A DNA stretch of 64,000 bases from Lytechinus pictus (taxonomy: Eukaryota; Echinodermata; Echinoidea; Temnopleuroida; Toxopneustidae), in NCBI RefSeq assembly GCF_037042905.1, contig NC_087253.1, positions 4,283,501-4,347,500 on the forward strand. Reading direction: 5' to 3'. Positions 58,991 to 64,000 of this stretch are shown piece by piece. Position 1 is the stretch's first letter, and every line of letters begins with the position of its first letter. Made by a program: the position numbers and the translations under genes. The notes under the pieces are model-generated. The model searched no databases, was not told the DNA's origin, and saw nothing but the letters and a program-made list of their open reading frames with translations.

Positions 58991-59500
58991 CTTCAATGAA
59001 CATGGACAGCAGCAGGAGCAACAACAGCATCAGCAGCCGAAACTACAACTGCAGTAAGAGTTGCAACAACCACACCGACAACATCAACAGCAGCAGGAGC
59101 TCCAACAACCATGCAGGGAACATCGGGCGCAACATAAATAACTTCATCAAGAGATGCAACAACCACAGTGGTAAACATCAACAGCAGTAGCAACAATGAC
59201 AGTAGAAACAAAGCCAGCAGCAAGGATTCTAACAAGCAATCATACAAGCAACAACACAAGCGACAACATCAATAAATGCATCAGGAGATGCAACAGCCAC
59301 ACTCGTAAACAGCAGCAGGAGCAGCGATGACAACAGCAACCACACAGGCAACACCTTGAGCAACGTCAGTAGCAAAAATAACTTATTGCACCAGGAGATG
59401 CAACAACCACACCCACAACACCAAGAGCAGCAAAAACAAACAGCAATTCCAGCAATCACGATGACAACAGCAGCAGCAACACCAACAACGCTAATGAACA
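58991..59500 (+). repeat. CAG/CAA-rich low-complexity region
   Basis: Imperfect CAG, CAA and AAC triplets with recurring GGAGATGCAACAACCACA. One frame starts after TCCATTTCAG as YFNEHGQQQEQQQHQQPK and then meets stops. It may be a decayed Gln-rich tail of an element-encoded protein or a simple repeat. The Val/Ala-rich minus-strand frames here are artefacts. Confidence 0.6.
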
Positions 59501-59815
59501 TTGAAAAAACTTGTACAAAAGTCAATGAGGTCGCATTTTTCAGACATTATCAGACATTGATTAAAAAGTGCACAATAATTTATTTGGGTTAAAGAAAATT
59601 ATGTTTGAAAAAATGTGTACATTTGAAGATGTTTACTATGTATTGATTGATATAATATAGTTTTGAAGATGAAAATATTATTCTTGAAATGTCTACTTTT
59701 TATTTGTCATTGACTAAAAATAAATACATTTTCTTTGAATTTTCTCAATGAAATGAAAAATAAGCAATTTATTAAAATGTTATATTCAAAATCAACTGAA
59801 ATTGATCGATTTTAG
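59501..59815. other. AT-rich, nothing recognised
   Basis: No repeats or exons recognised inside the Harbinger interior here. Confidence 0.5.
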
Positions 59816-59817
59816 CT

Positions 59818-60055
59818 GCAAAGGCCCTCAAAAGGCTGATTAGTCGGTGAAAATAAGTTTTGTCGGTAGGTGAAGGCCACCGACGAAATTAGTCGGTGGT
59901 TTCCAATAATTTGTCGGAGAAAATCACCGATAAATTTTGATGAAATGGAATTTAGTCGGTGATGGCAAAATTGTCGGTGAAAATGAAATTAGTCGGTGAA
60001 AATCACATTTAGTCGGAGAAAACCACCGACTAATTGTTTGATGAAACGCCCCCCA
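59818..60055. repeat. TTAGTCGGTG word array
   Basis: GTCGGTG or GTCGGAG occurs about nine times in 240 bp, often as ATTAGTCGGTGAAAAT, with complements CCACCGACTAAT and CACCGA. The ends include CTGATTAGTCGGTG on the left and CACCGACTAATTG on the right, so the unit has overall inverted symmetry. Confidence 0.75.
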
Positions 60056-61219
60056 GTTGCCAAAGTTTAAATCCTGAACATCATTCATTGTCAAAAGTGA
60101 GATGAAGGGTGATAATGAGCAGTGTGTGGCAAAAGAGGTTTTCTGCATATTTTTTCTTCTCAATGCCAATGATAAAAGGGCTGCATTAACATCCACCCCC
60201 TTCCTGAAAACATCCTTGTTATTATTTTCTTAAAAACATCAAAGGTGGCATTCATAATGGAACAGCTAGGAATACAAATTTTTCATGGGGGGCAGGGCAG
60301 GTGGTTCTAATTTGCATTTCTCGATAATTTAAGAAGGGGGGGGGTGCAAGTTACATGCACTTTACCCATTTTTCTCTCTTTTTAAATAATTGTTTTTGTT
60401 TTGTTTTTTGGGCTTTCTGATCTTCATGAGGCTGAGAGAGGGACACCGATTTAGCGCTGTCCATGGATAAAAACGTCCTAGACATGGGTGTGAAGATAAG
60501 AAATGCATATCCAGACAAAGGCCTTGTAGGCCTATTTAAAAAAGTAATAATTTGGTGGAAGCGTGAATATCAATTGAACCCCCCCCCCCGGCCCCCCTTC
60601 CCAAGGTTCAATATTAAGTAAGTGCCCTAAAGGTTAAATATAAATTTGGCTCCCCCAGATCAAACACCAAATTGGCGCCCAAAAGGTCAAATATAAAATA
60701 GTTGCCTCAGCTCTTTTATTCAAATCATGCACTATCACCCCCCCCCCTGTATTTCCCTCTCTCCTTCTCTTTTATCTATTTCCCCTTTTTTTCTCTTTCT
60801 CCTTTTTTTCTGTTTCTTCTTTTCCCTTCCTTTTTTCTTTTCTATTCCCCCTTCTATTCCCTTCCTCTTTTTGGCACACCGCCCCCCCTTCGACTACCGG
60901 CTACATGGGGACCCGGGCCCCAAAAGCCCTCCTTTATGTGCTGGATCTTGATCAGTGTTTTATCTCGGCTTTAGTAATTCAATGAAATAGTCTGAAGTAC
61001 AAGTAGGAACCATTGGTGAAATACATTGATTCATTAATTTGAATAGGGCCTATCATTATTTTTATTTAAATGAGGTGTGAACGAGGAGGGGTTTTTCAGT
61101 ACTGTCCCAGTTTCTTTTCCTTGCCTTCTTAGGATTTTCCTCCATGGTTATATTTCGATATTGTAACTTGTTGAAGAACTTGTAGCAGAAGTCGATTATC
61201 ACAACTCAACGGAGCCTGT
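60056..61219. other. Harbinger interior, low complexity
   Basis: G- and C-runs near 60335-60344, 60580-60588 and 60737-60747, and a C/T tract at 60740-60865 whose frames are artefacts. No exon recognised. Confidence 0.5.
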
Positions 61220-61506
61220 ATTTACTGCGCATGTGTAATAGCAGCAGCCCAAATTTCTGCTTCAATTGCACATGCGCAGTAATCCACTACCACTACGACC
61301 ACCAACTTAAACCCGCGGTCTAACTTTAGACCGCGGGTTTAAGTTGGACGACACTTAAACCCGGGGTTTAACTAAAACGGAGTTTCAGAAACACAAATCG
61401 CGCAAAACTGGAGTTAGTACGGACCCGCGGTCTAAGTGTGGCTTAGTTAGACTCTAGTTTAACTTAGACTGAGGTTTAAGTTAAACCCGACTTCAGAATA
61501 CGGGCC
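61220..61506. repeat. Harbinger 3' subterminal region
   Basis: Contains a TTACTGCGCATGTGTAAT / ATTGCACATGCGCAGTAA hairpin (about 61220-61283), the palindrome CTTAAACCCGCGGTCTA ... TAGACCGCGGGTTTAAG (61306-61343), several GGTTTAA/TTAAACC words and the right terminal repeat. Such clustered words are typical binding sites for element-encoded DNA-binding proteins. Confidence 0.75.
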
Positions 61507-61509
61507 ATA

Positions 61510-62290
61510 GACTGTGTAGTTAAGATATGGACACACACAAATCTAAATTTTTAGCTTCCGAGAGCTGTTATAAATTTATTATAAATGCCAAAAACTTGTC
61601 CATAAAGAGTCCAATAGGATTTTTTATGCTCTATCTGATGGTATGATTTTTATAAAGATTTGGAAACCAGATCACAATGAAAAATTGCGACAAAGTGAAA
61701 CAAATTGTGCAAAACAGAAATTTCATTTTCCCATAGAAAACGCATGGAGAAATGGCAATCTCAACACACACAAAAATAAGGGTTTGCAATTTATCTCTAA
61801 ATCCTTATTTAAAATGATCATATAAACTTGTCCTTACTGTCAAAAGAAGCCCCTGAATTTTCTCTTTCCATACATGCCAAACACAAGTTAATATTAGAAT
61901 AAATTCAGATCACATTTTTCTAGTAGCCTGAACTTCCCCCAAAATATGTGCCATATTTTCCCCTAAATCAGCCTGTTTTATGCTGACACTTTTCAGTGTG
62001 GCTTCAGACACCCTACAGTGTCAAGTGCCGACATCAATTGAGTGCGCTAGTCAATGTAAACATATATTATCAGGTTTCATAACAAGATTATTGGCTATAT
62101 TGGAAGACGGCAAGTCATGAAAAAAAGACGGTGAACTGGGGGGAATTGAGGTCACTAAATCTATTTTTATTTTAGCACTCTCAATCCCCGTAATTGCCGT
62201 CTATGTCCCGCAGGGGTAAGTAAAAAAAAACTGTCCCCAAACAAGGACAATCTCAATTTATCAAGACATGATTTGTCCTGGTTTATGAGG
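61510..62290. other. No gene recognised
   Basis: AT-rich. CAGTGTGGCTTCAGACACCCTACAGTGT near 61995-62021 is a short dyad. The frame at 61643-61825 has no domain. Confidence 0.45.
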
Positions 62291-62294
62291 ATAT

Positions 62295-62365
62295 CCTTAT
62301 TCCTTGTTTTCTGGGACAATCCCAATTTTTGGACCAGCACCTCTACTGTTGGGTATACTGCCCAA
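62295..62365 (-). repeat. Inverted counterpart of 54341-54410
   Basis: Read on the minus strand: GGGCAGTATACCC, then GTAGAGGTGCTGGTCC, then AAAAATTGGGATTGTCCC. This matches the plus strand at 54341-54410. The pair brackets the Harbinger element in opposite orientation. Confidence 0.65.
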
Positions 62366-62503
62366 CGCCCCACAATGGGAGCCAACCGGGCAGGAAGTGC
62401 TCAGATGTTAATGGCGCGGAGAGAGAAGTTACTTTTTTAGTCTTTGCTTTGATTTGTGTAGATTTGAAGTACGTTTCACTTGAAGGTTTTTATGTTCTTG
62501 ATT

Positions 62504-63238
62504 TCAATGGTTTGGGGTGTGAGGGAGTTCCAGTCTGGGATGGTTCTTGGAATAAACGAATGATACTTGTAAGTCAAGAGGTTTGTTTGTGGAGATGGGA
62601 ATGAAGCTTATGGATGAAAATTTCCGAAGGGGTCTTTTGACCGGGCTCAGGACTTTTCGCACTGGAATGGCTAGGGGACCCGCAAGCGCCTCGCGTAAGG
62701 TTGTTACGCGACTTACTTTTCGGCGCAGTTGCAGCCGCTCCCAGTCGAGCCTCTGCTTCATGGCCGAGGCACTGTTATACCTAGAATAGTCTCCAGTTAC
62801 ATATCGAGCTGCTCTGTTTTGTATAGCTTCAATTTGATTTGTTAGTGTTTGCGTATGTGGGTCCCAGACAGTTGAGCAATAGTCTAGAGTCGATCTTACC
62901 AGTGTCTTGTAAGCGATGTCTTTGATCTTCTTGGCACAGTTGAAAAGATTCCCGCGTAAAAAACCTAGAGATCTGTTAGCTTTTGCACATACTTTGCTGA
63001 CATGTGCGTTCCAGGTCAAGTCGTTTGAGATGTCAACACCTAGATAAGTGTGGGACTTTGACTCTGGAAGAGGGGAATCATTGAGTGTGTACTGATATTT
63101 AACTGGATTTCTAGAGTGGGTTATGTGCAGTACATGACATTTCTTTGCGTTGAAATCCATCTGCCATTTTGTCTGCCAAACTGCAAGTCTATCAAGGTCA
63201 CTCTGCAACTTGTGTGCATCTTCCATACTAGACACTTA
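62504..63238 (-). pseudogene. Non-LTR retrotransposon reverse transcriptase, C-terminal part
   Basis: About 240 codons open on the minus strand. It begins SSMEDAHKLQSDLDRLAVWQ, and KWQMDFNAKKCHVLHI, SHTYLGVDISNDLTWNAHV, NRSLGFLRGNL and LDYCSTVWDPH follow. This is the segment after the catalytic YxDD motif in Jockey/CR1-like reverse transcriptases (thumb and C-terminal region). The catalytic Asp pair, endonuclease and ORF1 are absent: the sequence breaks just upstream at an ATT microsatellite (63237-63249). The stop is at 62504-62506. 5' truncation explains the loss. Confidence 0.88.
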
Positions 63239-64000
63239 TTATTATTATTGTTACCCCTCCCTGGGTGGGATGGGCGTTAAAACTGTAAATAATAATGAAG
63301 AGAGAAACAATTGTCAGTCACATGTAGTTTGTATGGGCATCAGCAAGGTAATGATCATACGTTTATTAAAAGAATGTCACAAAAACCATGTCAAATAACA
63401 ATCAATATTAAGGAAATACATTATCTATCACTAATTTCTCAACTTATGATTATATTTAATTGTTCTTTAAAATACTTAGATAATAAACGAATGTAACTAC
63501 TAATCAATACAACTAAAACGTCTAACATTCAGTCTAAATTACATGTTAGAATATCTCCTAATTCTTATTAATAATCTCTAATCCTAATAACCAAACATTA
63601 AAGAAATAAAGTCTGAACTACTAGACTAAACGATAAGAGAACACATGACCAATGGATGCAGGGGAATACATCCTAAAGCCTCAAATCTAAACTGTTAAGA
63701 TGGTCCCTGATTCTTATGGAACTTTTATGTACAAGTTGAGAACTTTCTTTGTTCTGACATCCAAAAAGAATCCCTTGCCATTTCTGAGGTGATCCCTTAA
63801 TTCTCCCTAAGTTAACTCTCTCACTCTTGGAATCACTAACCAATATACACTAACACACTACCACTGTCTTCCAGCATGCTATATGGCTTAATAATTCCTA
63901 ATCTACCACTAACTCCTAACATATCTTAAAAGTAAACACAAGTTCCAGGAGTCAAGGTAACAAGCTGAAAGTTGAAGAGCCTATTTACATAACACGTTGA
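63239..64000. other. No gene recognised
   Basis: AT-rich after a short TTATTATTATT tract. No domain-bearing frame; short TCTAA words recur but without clear periodicity. Confidence 0.45.

Larger units (their letters stand above)
54653..61506 (+). mobile_element. Large PIF/Harbinger element, defective
   Basis: The left end GGCCCGTATTCTGAAGTCGG, continuing GTTTAACTTAAACCTCAG, is matched on the opposite strand at the right end: 38 identical terminal bases. ATA lies on both sides (54650-54652 and 61507-61509). Subterminal zones are dense in GGTTTAA and GGTCTAA words; TAGACCGCGGGTTTAAG occurs at about 54732 and in a palindrome at 61306-61343. Transposase exons are at 54858 and 56700. The exon with the first catalytic Asp and the segment after GDSG were not found, and other repeats sit inside, so this copy is probably dead. 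Confidence 0.8.

Noticed and set aside
58993-59525. Val/Ala/Leu-rich minus-strand ORFs resembling membrane proteins
   Set aside because: Reverse complements of CAA/CAG/AAC repeats.

Overview
The window is animal nuclear DNA: AT-rich, with GT-AG introns, long non-coding stretches and many short transposons. The one host gene I can reconstruct is a SoxD (Sox5/6/13-class) HMG-box transcription factor on the plus strand. Seven exons between 17629 and 41614 join without a frame break into 2172 coding bases (723 residues plus stop). The repeats (tRNA-headed SINEs, fold-back elements ending CACTGTAAAA, hAT elements ending in a CAGGGGCGGATCC-like motif, non-LTR retrotransposon tails) and the single SoxD gene suggest a non-vertebrate deuterostome, most likely a sea urchin. 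The species is inference.

Layout. 1-17628 is upstream or 5'-intron DNA with scattered SINEs, LINE 3' ends and MITEs; the untranslated first exon and promoter must lie here or further left and were not located. 17629-20280 carries exons 1-3: an N-terminal SUMO-type motif, the coiled coil with Q-rich tail, and a PLNLS motif. 20281-38019 is one 17.7-kb intron packed with mobile elements, an array of ATGAATATGCAT palindromes and a 1.4-kb pyrimidine minisatellite just before exon 4. 38020-41614 carries exons 4-7: an acidic linker with a SUMO-interaction-like motif, then the HMG box split by an intron holding a LINE tail, decayed copies of the exon 7 acceptor and a large palindrome. 41615-54650 is 3' UTR and intergenic DNA with further MITEs, a minisatellite and inverted repeats.

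54653-61506 is bounded by matching 38-bp inverted repeats and a 3-bp ATA duplication and contains two exons of a PIF/Harbinger transposase. It looks like a damaged large member of the family that also supplied three short MITEs at 32061, 35075 and 51687. 62504-63238 (minus) is the 5'-truncated C-terminal end of a non-LTR retrotransposon reverse transcriptase.

No prokaryotic features, CRISPR arrays, rRNA genes or functional tRNA genes were seen. The most unusual observations are the SUMO acceptor/SIM pair in SoxD, an open frame from the first half of the HMG box into a LINE C-terminus, the repeated exon 7 acceptor, the internally tandemised SINEs, the nested GTACGGGGTTA palindrome element and the POU-like palindrome array.
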